Positions 22,280-33,889 of a DNA stretch of 64,000 bases are shown here, piece after piece. A program made the position numbers and the translations under genes. A model generated the notes under the pieces. That model worked only from the letters and a program-made list of their open reading frames with translations. It made no database searches and was not told the origin of the DNA. Each line of letters begins with the position of its first letter. The stretch's first letter is position 1. Origin of the DNA: Nemertoderma westbladi (lineage: Eukaryota; Xenacoelomorpha; Nemertodermatida; Nemertodermatidae); contig JAUCBJ010004420.1 of assembly GCA_032718475.1 (NCBI GenBank), positions 62,001-126,000 of the forward strand. The letters run 5' to 3'.

Positions 22280-23812
22280 TTGGATGGAAATAGGTCATGC
22301 AACACAGAAATATGGAGGGGGCCGCTACCCCCAATGACATACCCAAGCCAGAGGAAGGCAGGAAATAGGACGGACAGACCGCACCTAACAGGAGAAACTA
22401 TACAACATCCATCGAACCCATTGGAGGCGCAGGCGATGGGAATGGCCACGTTAATAGATGCATTAAAAACTAGGATCGAGCTACCACCCGTGGAACCATT
22501 CAAATTCGATGGGAGTAGGCCGGAAGAATACCTACAGTTTCGGCGCATGTATAGCAATGAAATACTAACAAAGAACTTGACGCAGGCGGAGTGCCTAAAG
22601 TATCTGCAAGTATATACAGGAGGCCCAGCATACGACATCGTGAGGCAATACCAGGGCATAGAGGGCGGCTTCACGATGGCATGGCGGGCACTGGACAGGG
22701 AATACGGGCACCCGGCCAAGATCATCCGGCAAACCCTGAGAGGCATAACATCGGGTGGCCTACAGGATAATCCTGTTAGCATTAAGACGTTCGCAAACAA
22801 GGTCGAAAAGGCGCTAATCGTACTGAAAACGCTAGACGCGCCATATGAGCTCAACGCGTCCAACAATATAACCACGATAGCGCAGGCACTACCGATATGG
22901 CTGCACAACAAGTGGAGGAAAGTTGCTTTCTCCACTCGAGATAGGAAGGGTGCGGAACCGGGTCTAGAAGAAATGTCAAGCTTCTTAAACTATGAAGCTG
23001 AATTAATAACCGACCCAGTCTATAGCGAGGATAGCCTGGGAAAGGGGCCAAGAACAGATTACGATAGACCGAAACCAGAACACAACACATCAGACGCATT
23101 GCCGAAGCTCAGGCAATCACTGCCATACGCAGCAACGCAGGGGACTGCTAGTCCACAGGTAGCCGGGGGTAAGACCACATCATGGAGCGGACAGGGGAAA
23201 ATAACAACACAAACAAACATGACACTAGTACGCCCAGTAGGCCGAACCCAAGCAATAAGAATAGTAGGGACTTTGGTACAAATGCAACAGATGCAAGAAG
23301 GCAATCGATCAGTAACCACACTGATGCTGGTTGATAGTGGAGCTGCCTTCACATTAATGGAGGATTGGGTGGCCGAAGAGATAGGATTGAGAACGAGGCT
23401 GAGTAGAATGGCGGTAACAACCATCTCTAGCAAAGATGAGATCCTGGAGATGAGAACCGGACAGTGCGCGATTGCAGCAATACCACCGGGATGTGACTAC
23501 GGGGCGACCATCGACCCTATCCAAGCGATAGAATCAATAAATATCAATGCCAGACGGCCAACCAACATCGAGGTCGAACAATACAAATTTCTGGATGATA
23601 TCAACTTCTCAATCCCAGAGGTGGACGTTAGGAAGGTATCCATCATAGTAGGAATGGACTGCCCGACGGCCCACGAAAGAATGCAAACGGTCTTCGGCGA
23701 AGACAGACAGTGTGACCTGGTGGCGATACTAACACCATTCGGGTGGACGCTAAGCGGCCCAATCAAGAGCAAGATACCATTTAGGATGTCGGAGACATCA
23801 GGAAATGAGTGA
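22280..23812 (+). pseudogene. BEL-1 gag core (DUF1759-like) and aspartic protease
   Basis: The 22430-22990 part reads PVEPFKFDGSRPEEYLQFRR and later ...WRALDREYGHP, typical of the BEL/Pao gag capsid-like domain. No CCHC zinc knuckle follows, although BEL-2 has one, so it has probably been lost. From about 23240 comes an A17-type protease with the active-site motif LVDSGAAFTLM and the flap-like end VGMDCP...FGWTLSGPI. The frame ends at TGA 23810-23812, overlapping the ATG of the RT frame by 8 nt. In BEL-2 the equivalent region is continuous. Confidence 0.88.
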
Positions 23813-25087
23813 TGAGAGAGCAGAAGAGCAGCTTAAAAGACTGCTCAGACAGGATTTTGAAGGATTAAAGGAGACCGGGGTCGGGACCTCGGTGGAAGAC
23901 AAACAGGCTCAGCAGAGCGTAGCGAAGTCTATGAAATGCGACGAGGGGCGGTACACCATAGGAATGGTATGGAAGCTACCGAAGCTACCACTTCCCGATA
24001 ATAGAGGGATGGTACTCACGAGGCTCCGCAAGCTGAAGCAGACACTAAAACGGAGCCCCGAGAAGAATGAGCACATCCACAGAACGATTAAGAAGTACGT
24101 TGAGAAAGGATGGGCCTTGGAGTTACCGGTCGACGAACCAAACACGGACAGGACATATTACCTGCCACTCCACGTGGCTTTAGACCCAAAGAAAGGTAAA
24201 CTGCGGATGGTAGTTGACGCATCAGCCAAAACCAACGGAAAATACCTAAACGACTATCTGCTGGAGGGTCCCAATATCTACAAATCGGGGATCGAGGTCC
24301 TACTTAGATTCAGGAATGGAAACACGCCTTCACATGTGATATAGAGGGCATGTTCAACCAAGTCCGTGTAACGGAGGAAGATAGCGATAGCCAACGCTTC
24401 TTGTGGTACAACGGCGATGAAGAGCCGTCGATTGTACCGACGTACAAGATGATAGTGAAGAACATGGGAGCCAAGTTGTCTTCATTTACGACGACTATGG
24501 CAGTAAGAGACACAGTAAAGGGAAAGGAGGATAGATACAGCACTAGGGCCATCGATATGATTTGACGCGGCTTCTACGTAGACGACGGGATGGAGTCTGG
24601 AAATACGGTTAAGGAGATACTGGACACAGGGCGCGAGGTTCGCGACATCCTAAAAGGATCCGGCTTTAACCTAACCAAATTCCAATCCAGTTTGGAGGAA
24701 TTTATCAAGGCGATAGAGGACGAGAGACCAGAATCGACCATGGATAATCCCACAACAGCCAAAGGGCAGGACATGGCGAATAAGAGGACAGAGTCTCAAC
24801 AGAAGGCACTGGGAATCGTGCGGAACAGAGAGACAGATGAACTGAAGTACCAGCTGAACCAGGAGGGCGCAAACATCCACACAAAGAGAGGCTATGTATC
24901 ATACATAGCAAGAATATACGATCCCCTAGGCCTAGCATCCCCATTACTAGTCACGGGGAAACAGATACTCAAGAGAGTATATAAACTGAAGGATGAGTGG
25001 GACGTAGAGGTATCAGAAGAAATCAAGAAACAGTGGTGTAAGTGGACAGAAGTTTTGGAGAAGATGGGAACATACAGCATGCCGTGA
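23805..25087 (+). pseudogene. BEL-1 reverse transcriptase
   Basis: Frames 23805-24344 and 24350-25087. It begins YTIGMVWKLPKLPLPDNRG, then YYLPLHVALDPKKGKLRMVV, NDYLLEGPNI and, after a 1-nt shift near 24325, FTCDIEGMFNQVRV (motif A Asp). FYVDDGM (motif C) lies at about 24569. An in-frame TGA sits just before it (24562-24564) and another at 25085. Both look like CGA-to-TGA changes. The MGAK.SSF segment corresponds to motif B. The enzyme would copy the element RNA into DNA in capsids, but this copy is inactive. Confidence 0.9.
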
Positions 25088-27220
25088 GTGTATTTCCCGA
25101 ATGGGGACATGACGAACCTGGATCTGCACATGTTCTCCGATGCGTCACTAGAGGCATACGGAGCGGCACTTTATTTAGTACAACGAGAGGGGCCTTATAA
25201 GCCCAGACTTGCCTTCAGCAAGGCGAAGTCAACGCCACCAGATTCGGCATCGGTTCCCAAACTAGAGTTGACAGCGGCGAGGCTAGGAGTTAGGGCCACA
25301 GCCTACATAATGGACGCTATTCCCAACATAGTGGAAACACACTACTGGATGGATTCCATGGTAGTGCTTGGCTGGCTACATAACGAGAAAACGCGATACC
25401 CTATATTCGTCGCAAATAGAGTGGATGAAATAAGGGCGATGACAGAGTTAGGAAGGTGGCACTACTGCCCTACGGACGAGAATCCAGCAGACTTGTTATC
25501 GAGGGGCGTGGCACGCCACACTTTCTCAAAAAAGGAAGAATTGTGGCAACACGGGCCGCAGTTTCTGAGCGACAAGGAGGCCTGGCCGCCGATGAGAAAG
25601 GTGGACCCGGGCTCAGGAGAGGTAGTATCAGAGGGAGAAGAGGGAGATTCAGAGGGAGAAGAGATATACTCCCAGATGGTGAGGGAGATAAGGGACGTGC
25701 AACCTAAACTGGAAGAACTGTGCGTTAACCCGAAGGACAAACTCCTTAGCTACAGCTCTAGTTGGTATAAGACCAAGAAATTAGTGGCGTACTGGAGAGC
25801 CTTCGGGAATTTCCTCGCGGGAGTTGGCAAAGGCAAAAGGATCAGGACAACAATATATCTGGAAGAAGCGGCCAAAGCAGTAATCCGCTATGAACAACGG
25901 AAGAGCTATGGCGACGAGGTGGAACGTGTCGGTAAACAACAGCATCTCCGACGGGACAGCGAGTTGATCACGCTGTCACCACAACTTAATGACGACGGGA
26001 TTCTAGTAATGAACTCCAGGGTGGGATACAACAACAGCATAGTCATACCACCGAAACCCATCATCATTCCCACAGGATTGCCAATAATCCACCAGATTAT
26101 CTGGGACTCCCACAAGTCAATATTGCACGGGGGCACCAACCGAACCCTTACGGAGATACGGAGGACCTTTTGGGTCAAGCAGTTGAGGAAGAAGGTAAAA
26201 GCGGTAGTGGGGCAGTGCCAGACCTGCCGACGAGCGAAGAAGGAGCGAGCCATACAAGAGATGGCACCACTACCAGCGAGTAGAGTAAGACAGCATGACC
26301 CGCCATTTACACATTGCGGTGTGGACATGTTCGGGCCGATAAAGATCAAGGTGATGCGGCGCACGGAGAAACGCTACGGTATTATCTTCGTATGTAATAA
26401 CACACGGGCGGTAGGGATAGAACTCGCCCAAGATGCAACTGCATCAGCATTTATCAATGCATTAGAAAGGTTCAGAGACCGCAAAGGTGGGACGATCGCA
26501 GTAATGTACTCCGACAGCGGAACCAACTTTGTGGGAGCAGAGAACGAGATGGCAGAGGCCTTGGACATCTTGGAAGGGGAAGAAGTCAGGGCAGCCATGA
26601 GACGACGACAAGTAAAGTGGGAGAAGAGGACGCCGTATGCACAGCATATGCTAGGATGCGTCGAGAGAATCGTGGGTAGTTCGAAGCGTCTTATGACGAA
26701 GTGGATGAACACCCTTATGGTTACGGAGAACGTCTTGAGAACAGTACTTGCGAAGTGTGTGGGTATCATTAATAGCAAACCGCTATATCCGGAGAATGAT
26801 GACCCTGAGTCACTAGATGTGCTGATGCCCAGCCATTTTTTAATGGAAAGGCCAGCGACCATCGATATGAGGGGTGTAGATCCAGACGACATACACTCCC
26901 ACCAGAGTTGGAAAGTCGCTAAAGCGATAAGAGCAGAGTATTGGAGGAGGTGGGTTGAGGAATACCTACCCACGCTTCACAAAAGAAGCAAGTGGAGGAA
27001 GACGAATAGGGAGTTAAGAGTGGGAGATCTCGTGATCGTTACGGATGATACTATCATCAACAACCAGTGGCGGTTGGCGAGAGTTGTAGGCACTTACTCC
27101 GATGAGGACGGAAGAGTCCGATTGGTAGAAGTGCGGATAGGTGGCAAGATAGGTGCGAAGGACAGAAAAACCTACAGGAGAGCTGTAGGGAAATGCTGTC
27201 TATTAGAAGGGGCACCTTAG
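25088..27220 (+). pseudogene. BEL-1 RNase H and integrase
   Basis: A 710-codon open frame. The RNase H part (25110-25510) has DLHMFSDASLEAYG, KLELTAARLG, YWMDSMVVLGWL and ENPADLLSRG, which supply the D-E-D-D residues. The integrase has an HHCC zinc-binding part (IIHQIIWDSHKSILHGG..., CQTCRRAKK). The DDE core reads THCGVDMFGP, SDSGTNFVGAENEM and CVERIVGSSKR, and the family C-terminal DUF5641-like segment follows (RAEYWRRWVEEYLPTLHKR). The frame itself is intact, but it depends on the broken upstream parts. It ends at 27220, before the hairpin repeats. Confidence 0.9.
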
Positions 27221-27339
27221 ATTGGAGTCAGGGAGGAGTTTAGTCGTCCAAGTTTTGGACTGGGGGGGGTGGGATTGACGGGGGGAGGGCGAGACGCCCT
27301 TCCCACACAAAAAATAAAAATAAAATAAATAAAAATTAG

Positions 27340-27735
27340 GAGTTAGTTAGAAGGTACGTAGTACCTAGAGTTAGTTAGTTAGTTAGTTAGGAGGTACGTA
27401 GTACCGAGAGAGAGAGTTAGTTAGTTAGTTAGTTAGTTAGTTAGGAGGTACGTAGTACCGAGAGTTAGGAGTTAGTTAGTTAGAGGTGTTAGAGAAGTAG
27501 TAAGAGGGTACGTAGTACCGATGGTTAGTAGAGTTAGAGTAGTTAGTTAGAGGGTACGTAGTACTGTTAGTTAGTAGAGAGGGTTAGTAGAGTTAGAGGA
27601 GTTAGTAGGAGGGTACGTAGTACCGGTTAGTAAGAGTAGAGTCGGGAGTTAGTAAGAGGGTACGTAGTACCGGTTAGTAAGAGTAGAGTTAGATGAGTTA
27701 GTAAGAGGGTACGTAGTACCGATAGTACCGATAGT
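27340..27735 (+). repeat. BEL-1 hairpin tandem array, left part
   Basis: About eight units of roughly 45-55 bp made of GTTAGTTAG tracts and the hairpin word GGTACGTAGTACC. It continues after the nested LINE at 32277-32450. Lies in the 3' untranslated region between integrase and 3' LTR. Confidence 0.9.
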
Positions 27736-27888
27736 ACTGATGTACTATTTGTATGTACTGATGTGCTATTTGATTTGGATTGCTGTTACTGCTGCCGTAC
27801 CAGTAAGTACACCCTATTGATAACTGCCAGACTGCGTGGCACCTTATTGTTGATTCCGAGTTCACGCGTCGCTTTTGCCGGCGTTAGG

Positions 27889-30800
27889 ATGGCTGCTTGC
27901 TGCGGCTGCAACGGAAAGTCCGGGCGCTGCAAAAAATGTGTATGCGTCAGGAATGACGTGCGCTGCATATCGTGTGCCCCAGGAAGAAACGGTAATTGTG
28001 AGAACTGACGGCATCCTTACTCTCAACCTTTACCGGATCGCCACAACGAATCCACTTTTTCCCCGAGGTCAGCCTCTCAGCCGGTTAACCCAGTCGCACC
28101 AGAAAGTCTAGCTGACGAAACTTTACTGGACGAAACTTTCTTGGGCGGACCTCCGATCGCCAATGTGTCTCCGCTTACCGCCAGTCCGTCAGAAACGCGG
28201 AACTCTTCAGTTTGGTCTCCGGGCGCAGCGCGAGAGAGGGCCAATGCTATCCTCTCAAGATTTCGCAGTCCCGAGACAATCTCTGCTGCGGCACCACAGG
28301 GGACACCACAGTCGGGGTCACCACAGCCCGGGGTACCACAGTTTGGGGTCCCACAGTCGGGGACACCACAGTCAGGGTCACCACAGTCCGGGGCACCACA
28401 GTCCGGGGTAACACAGTTGGGGGCACCCCAGCCAGGGGCACCACAGACAGGGTCACGACACCCAGAGGCACCACAGGTGGGGGCACCACACACGGGGTCA
28501 CCACAGCCGGGGGTGCCACAGACAGGATCACCACAGTCCGGGTCACCACGGTCCGGGGTACCACAGTTGGGGGCACCACAGCCAGGGGCACCACAGACGG
28601 GGTCAAAACACCCAGAAGCACCACAGGTGGGGGCACCACACACGGGGTCACCACAGCCGGGGGCGCCACAGACGGGGTCACCACAGCCCGGGTCTCCACA
28701 GCCCGGAGCACCACAAACGGGGGCACCAAAGCCTGGGGAAACACAGGCGGGGTTACCACAGTCCGGGGCTACACAGTTGGGGGCACCACAGCCGGGGTCA
28801 CCACAGCCAGAGGCACCACAGATGGAGTCACCAGAGACGGGGTCACCACAGACGGTAGCAACACACACGGGGTCACCAGAGACGGAGTCACCACAGACAG
28901 GGGCACCACACACGGGGTCACCACCGAAGAGGGCACCACAGCCGGGAGCACCACTCATGGGGGCACCACAGCCGGGGGCACCACAGCCAGGGGCACCACT
29001 CACGGGGGCACCACAGACGGGGGCTCCACAGGCGGGGTCACCACAGCCAGAGGCACCACAGACGGGGGCTCCACAGGCGGGGTCACCACAGCCGGAGGCA
29101 CCACAGACGGGGGCACCACACGCGGGATCACCACAGACGGGGTCACCACAGAAGGGGTCACCACAGACGGGGGCACCACTCACGGGGGCACCACATTCCG
29201 GGGCACCACAGTCCGGTGTAACACAATCCGGGGCACCACCAACTGGTGTCTCCACGGGACACAGACCAACATCAATAACCTGGTATGGGGTTAACTTTCA
29301 ACTCGAACAGTTTACACAGACCATCCACAGAGTCCACGAGGCGATAGTACATTGGCGTCCCAATTTATTCCTCCTACCCCTCGGCACTGTCGGAAGAGAG
29401 GTCGTCCAGGAGATGGCCCGACTCCTACATATCTTCAATGTTGGCTCGCCTTCAGTGGACGCAGCGATTACAGCGCAAATGATTCTACCCGCTCTGTTGC
29501 TACAGAAGCCGAGTCGATCCTCAACCACCTCCACCCATCGGCGAATACTGGAACGGCGACTCGCATCGTGGAAAGCGGGGGAATTCGACGAGCTGTTTAA
29601 GGAGGCCAGCGCGATTCAATCCCACTTGCCGAAATTATCTGGCCGAGCAAAACAGCTTCGGAATGTCGCCGCGGAGAGAGCTTTTTGCAAGCACATGTTG
29701 ACGGGAAATGTTTCGGCAGCAGTGCGATCACTTGATGAGATGGCCAAGGGACAGATATTAAACCTCGACGAGATTACGAGTGATAAACACGGGGTCAAGA
29801 AATCAGTTCGTGAGTTTCTGCTGGATAAACACCCGGCCCCTACTCCGGCCGATAATTCGACTCTACTGGACTTTTTCGACCACGCCCCCGAATTCCATAA
29901 CGTCATCTTCGAGCGAATTGATGCACAGCTCATCCAGTCGATGTTCCTGCGTTTTCGGGGTAACGCAGCGGGACCATCAGGACTTGACGTGCAAGGGTGG
30001 AAACACATCATAACTCGGTTCCGCAACCCTTCCGTCGATCTGTGCGCCAGTATCGCCAATATGACTAAGAAGATGGCTCAGTCCGAGATCAACCCAGTCG
30101 AACTGTCGTCTCTGCTATCGGCCCGATTGATTGCAATCGATAAATGTCCAGGGGTCCGCCCAATCGGGATTGGCGAGGTGTTACTGAGGGTCATCGGAAA
30201 ATCGATAGTCCAGTGTGTCTCTGATGATCTCCAGACTGTCGCCGGTACCACCCAGCTCTGCTGCAACCAGAAGGCGGGAATTGAGCACGCCATACACAGC
30301 CTCAACGACGTGTTCACTACTGATGACTGTGAGGCTGTGCTCCAGGTGGATGCAAATAACGCGTTCAACTCGTTGAACCGAGCAGCTGCTATCCACAACA
30401 TCCGCCGTGTCTGTCCATCCCTCCACACTATCGTGTCGAACTGTTACTCTCTGCCGACAAAGCTTTATATCGGTGGAGAGTATATCCTATCGGCGGAAGG
30501 ATCGACCCAGGGGGACCCCATCGCTATGCCCATGTACGCTATGGGTATGCTCCCGTTAATCGGTGAGTTGGACGATGCATCCGGAGCACTGCAGAAATGG
30601 TATGCCGACGACGCAAACGCAGCGGGTTCACTGGTGGAACTCAGGAAGTTTTGGGAGTGTCTGGCACGGCGGGGTCCATTATACGGATATAATCCGACGA
30701 AGTGCCATCTGTTGGTGAAGCCGGAAAGGTTGGAGGAGGCTCAACGGATGTTCCCGGAGGATTGTTTTACCATCGGGATCCATGGAAATAAACTGCTCGG

Positions 30801-32115
30801 TGGGGTAATCGGGACAGATGAGTTCCGGGAGGACTTTGTCCGGTCGAAAGTCGATGAGTTTGTCGCCCAGATACAGCGACTCAGCGAGGTGGCAACAATC
30901 GACCCACACTGCGCATATGTGGGACTGGCCGTCGGATTGGTCGCACGATGGAGGTTTGTTGCGCGAGTTGTCCCTGGAGCAATGGAGTTCTTCGTTAAAC
31001 TCGAGGAATCCGTCGTTCAGTTCCTACAGGGATTTACAAACCGCCCCAGTATATCGTCCTCGGAACGCGAACTGTTCTGGCTACCGGTGCGCCATGGAGG
31101 ATTGGCCATCCCAACACCTACAGACCTAGAACGTGAACACAATAATTCTAGGTGGATTTGTGAACCGTACACCAACCTCGAAACACCGGAAGCCATAAAG
31201 GAGTCGCAGCGACAGATCGCAACCAGAATAAAGGCCAGCGCCGTGGAACAACTCAAAATTAAAGTAGAAACAGCCAGCAGCCATTTACCTGTACATCAAC
31301 AGAAGTTGAGGGAGTTGGTTGCTGAACCCGGGGCCTCGGCCTGGCTAAACGCGCGTCCAATAACCCTCCTCGACACCCATCTCAGTAAGGAGGAGTTTCG
31401 TGATGCCTTGTGTCTACGTTATGGGTGGCAACCCGATTCGCTTCCCGCCCGTTGTGCCTGTGGGACAAGATTTTCAACCAACCATGTCTTGTCCTGTCCC
31501 ACCGGCGGTTATCCGTCGATTCGGCACAACGAACTGCGGGATTTCGTCGCCTCCACCCTAACGGAAGTTGCCCACAACGTCACCATCGAGCCGCACCTGC
31601 AGCCAATTACCGGCGAGCAGTTTAACCGCGCGTCCACCTCCATTGACCAACAAGCCCGGCTGGATGTCTCAGTTTCCGGTTCCTGGGGGAGTCGATTCCA
31701 GAAGACGTTTATTGACGTCTCAGTTTTCAATCCCCTCGCCCCAACGAACGCAGCTATGGAACTCAACGCCGCCCATCAGTTCCACGAGAACCGGAAACGG
31801 AACAAATATCAGGAACGGATCAGGGAGGTCGAACTCGCGACGTTTACACCCCTCATATTTTCAGCGTTGGGGGGTATCTCGCCCACTACAACGCTGTTTG
31901 TGAAGCATCTCGCTTCCAAGTTGGCGGAACGTCGCGAGACGCCATATAGCGAATGTGTGAACTGGGTGCGACGGCAACTCAGTTTCGCCTTGCTGAGGGC
32001 CTCGCTCATGTGCGTCCGTGGCTCTAGGTCTGCCCGTAAACGCCCAGCAGGCACATATCAGGACATCGCCCAAGCCTCCATCCGGTTGGCAAATGCTGAT
32101 ACACGAATAAACTAA
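27889..32115 (+). pseudogene. RLE-LINE ORF: CXC domain, RT, zinc knuckle, endonuclease
   Basis: A single frame of 1,408 codons from ATG 27889, interrupted only by TGA at codon 40 (28006-28008, likely CGA originally). Codons 1-39 are a CXC-like cysteine cluster (CCGCNGKSGRCKKCVCV). About codons 135-450 are Pro/Gly/Gln-rich 5-residue repeats. RT follows with GPSGLDVQGW, ARLIAIDKCPGVRPIGIGEV, LQVDANNAFNSLNR (motif A), GSTQGDPIAM (motif B) and WYADDANA (motif C, codon 905). Near codon 1189 comes a CxC...H...C knuckle (CACGTRFSTNHVLSC). The endonuclease-like segment is RLDVSV...FIDVSVF. Architecture and order match LINEs with a restriction-like endonuclease (R2/CRE-like group). The exact clade was not resolved. 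Confidence 0.88.
28296..29245 (+). repeat. 15-bp coding minisatellite in the RLE-LINE
   Basis: About sixty copies of a 15-bp unit near CCACAGCCGGGGGCA, encoding (P-Q-x-G-A/S)n. The unit length is a multiple of three, so the frame is kept throughout and the reverse strand also stays open. Confidence 0.95.
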
Positions 32116-32276
32116 TTTTGAAATTCCCGCTAAGCCAAGCAACATTGTACAGTAGCCTGGTGGTGGGTGAGGTTTTTCTTATTTTTTATAACTTTTATGT
32201 GTCTTTTTATATATTTGTCAAGTTTGTCAATAAAAATAAAAAAAGCACTAAGCAGCCAAAAAAAAAAAAAAAAAAA

Positions 32277-32450
32277 CCGATAGTTAGTGGAGTTAGAGGA
32301 GTTAGTAGGAGGGTATGTAGTACCGGTTAGTAAGAGTAGAGTCGGGAGTTAGTAAGAGGGTACGTAATACCGGCTAGTAAGAGTAGTAGTTAGTTAAAGA
32401 ACTAGTTAGTAGGAGGGTGCATAGAGCACCGTTAGTAGTAAGAATCAGTG
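32277..32450 (+). repeat. BEL-1 hairpin tandem array, right part
   Basis: Three more units after the nested LINE: GGTATGTAGTACC, GGTACGTAATACC and GGTGCATAGAGCACC. The last keeps the five-pair stem (GGTGC/GCACC) although both arms changed. Confidence 0.85.
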
Positions 32451-33349
32451 ATAGGGGGGTATAAATAGTGTATAGTAAGAGATAAGAGAACACAATATAT
32501 CATAGAAATAGTAGCCAGGAAGGTAGGTAGGGTTAGTAGCACAAAATCTGAAATAAAAAATTAAGGATATTAGAATCACCTCCGAACTACAGAAGAGCCT
32601 TCAAGATGGCCTTCGGAGGTCTGGATAGACATCACATGGGGGAAATTGGAAGTGAATAGATTAGGGGAGAAGCGACTGGAAGAAGTCGCCAGGGGAGAAA
32701 GGCCGAGAGGAAATGAGGCGCGTTATGTAGACGAGCATATAATATAACATATGATAATAATAACCTTATAATAACTATATAAGTAAAATCATGTATGTAT
32801 ATTATAAAGTACGTACCGTAGTCAAGCATAACCTTTTCCAATTAGCTACTGGGACTGGGGACTAATCGACCATGGTAGTGTAAGTCACAGACGAGACGCT
32901 GACAACATCATACTTCTTGAGTGCGACGGCACGAAAGGGGGGTGAGGCTCGTCAGAAACGAGAGGGTGAGATAGGGCGAGATATGAGTGATAGAGCGCGG
33001 AGTGTGGAGAGAGTGTGGGCGCAATTCAAATGTGGGGGGGGAGAAGTAAGAGGCGGAGTGAGGGACGAGGAGGTCCGAGAGTATTCGAGAGTTAGGGTGA
33101 GAGTGGAGGAGAGTCAGGGCGAAAGTGTTGGGGAAACAAAAATGGTGTGAGAGGAGCGCACGATCGGCCCGACATGGGATGCCAGGCGAACAGGGTAGCA
33201 TTATTATACCCATAGGGAGCGGCCTGGAAAGCCGGCTCCGAGAAAAAATAGGCCCACCCCACACCCGATACTAGATCGGGATCCAACGGAATTGTAGCGC
33301 ACTTTAGGTGGATGCTATCTTCTCACCGGGAAGATAGCATGGGGGGGAG
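32451..33349 (+). other. BEL-1 3' untranslated region
   Basis: No convincing frame. Carries GAGAG-rich stretches, a stem-loop at 33312-33340 and a purine-rich tract (GGGGGGGAG) immediately before the 3' LTR, which is the likely plus-strand primer site. Confidence 0.6.
33312..33340 (+). promoter_or_regulatory. Stem-loop next to BEL-1 polypurine tract
   Basis: ATGCTATCTT (33312-33321) and AAGATAGCAT (33331-33340) form a perfect 10-bp stem with the 9-nt loop CTCACCGGG. The G-rich tract and the 3' LTR follow directly. Confidence 0.75.
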
Positions 33350-33884
33350 TGTTAGCTTATTCAATTCCACTAACACCCCACAAAGTAAGCCGTTAAGCAA
33401 TATTGGGGGCCACGAGGTTGGGTAACCAACCACTCGTGCCACCCCAACAAAGTGGGAAGGAGAAATACACAATAGGGGTCAGGGGCCATACCCCTAACCG
33501 AGAGAGAACAGAAGGAGTGAGGGGAAACACTCCAAAGGGCGCCAACAGGGATATTAGCCAATCAGGGGGGAAGCATCGACTAGGTACTGTAACAAGGCCG
33601 ACCCGTGCAATATAATAGCAGTTACCAATGTATCATTTAGTCAGTGACCCAGTTAATGTCAGTTCGGTTAGCTAGGAAAGTACCGGGACTTAATCACCGT
33701 TTCCCGCCTTCCATATACTATTGTTACTCACTTATTCATTATACGATCACTCTATTTATACTATTATACCCGGAGATTATATACGCATACGACGAACAAC
33801 GCAAACTCTTTTACCTTTCACACACGGCGGGGACGCGTAGATTGACAAACGGATAAATCGGGATCCTTCGTGGATCCCGTCACA
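33350..33884 (+). repeat. BEL-1 3' LTR
   Basis: 535 bp, TGTTAGC...GTCACA, followed by the duplication AAGTG. Differs from the 5' LTR by small indels (for example AGTGGGAAGGAG against AGTAGGAG, and an extra CATACG) and several substitutions. Confidence 0.95.
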
Positions 33885-33889
33885 AAGTG

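Larger units (their letters stand above)
27736..32276 (+). mobile_element. RLE-type LINE nested in BEL-1
   Basis: Starts after CCGATAGT (27728-27735) and ends with an AATAAA-containing 3' region and an 18-19 nt poly-A (to 32276). It is followed by CCGATAGT again, so an 8-9 bp target duplication is likely. It carries one long frame with a cysteine-rich N-terminus, RT, a C-terminal zinc knuckle and a restriction-like endonuclease. One TGA is the only break, so the copy is young. Confidence 0.9.
18329..33884 (+). mobile_element. BEL-1: BEL/Pao LTR retrotransposon
   Basis: Bounded by 524-bp and 535-bp direct LTRs (TGTTAGCTTATTC...GATCCCGTCACA) and the 5-bp target duplication AAGTG (18324-18328, 33885-33889). 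The internal region carries gag, an aspartic protease, RT, RNase H and integrase in BEL/Pao order. A separate LINE of about 4.5 kb is nested at 27736-32276. Without it the element is about 11 kb. Several frameshifts and TGA stops make it inactive. LTR differences include a few indels, so it is older than BEL-2. Confidence 0.96.

Noticed and set aside
28077-29294. Large frames on the minus strand and in another plus frame across the 15-bp minisatellite
   Set aside because: Shadows of the Pro/Gln/Gly repeat in the RLE-LINE. The 15-bp unit keeps several frames open.
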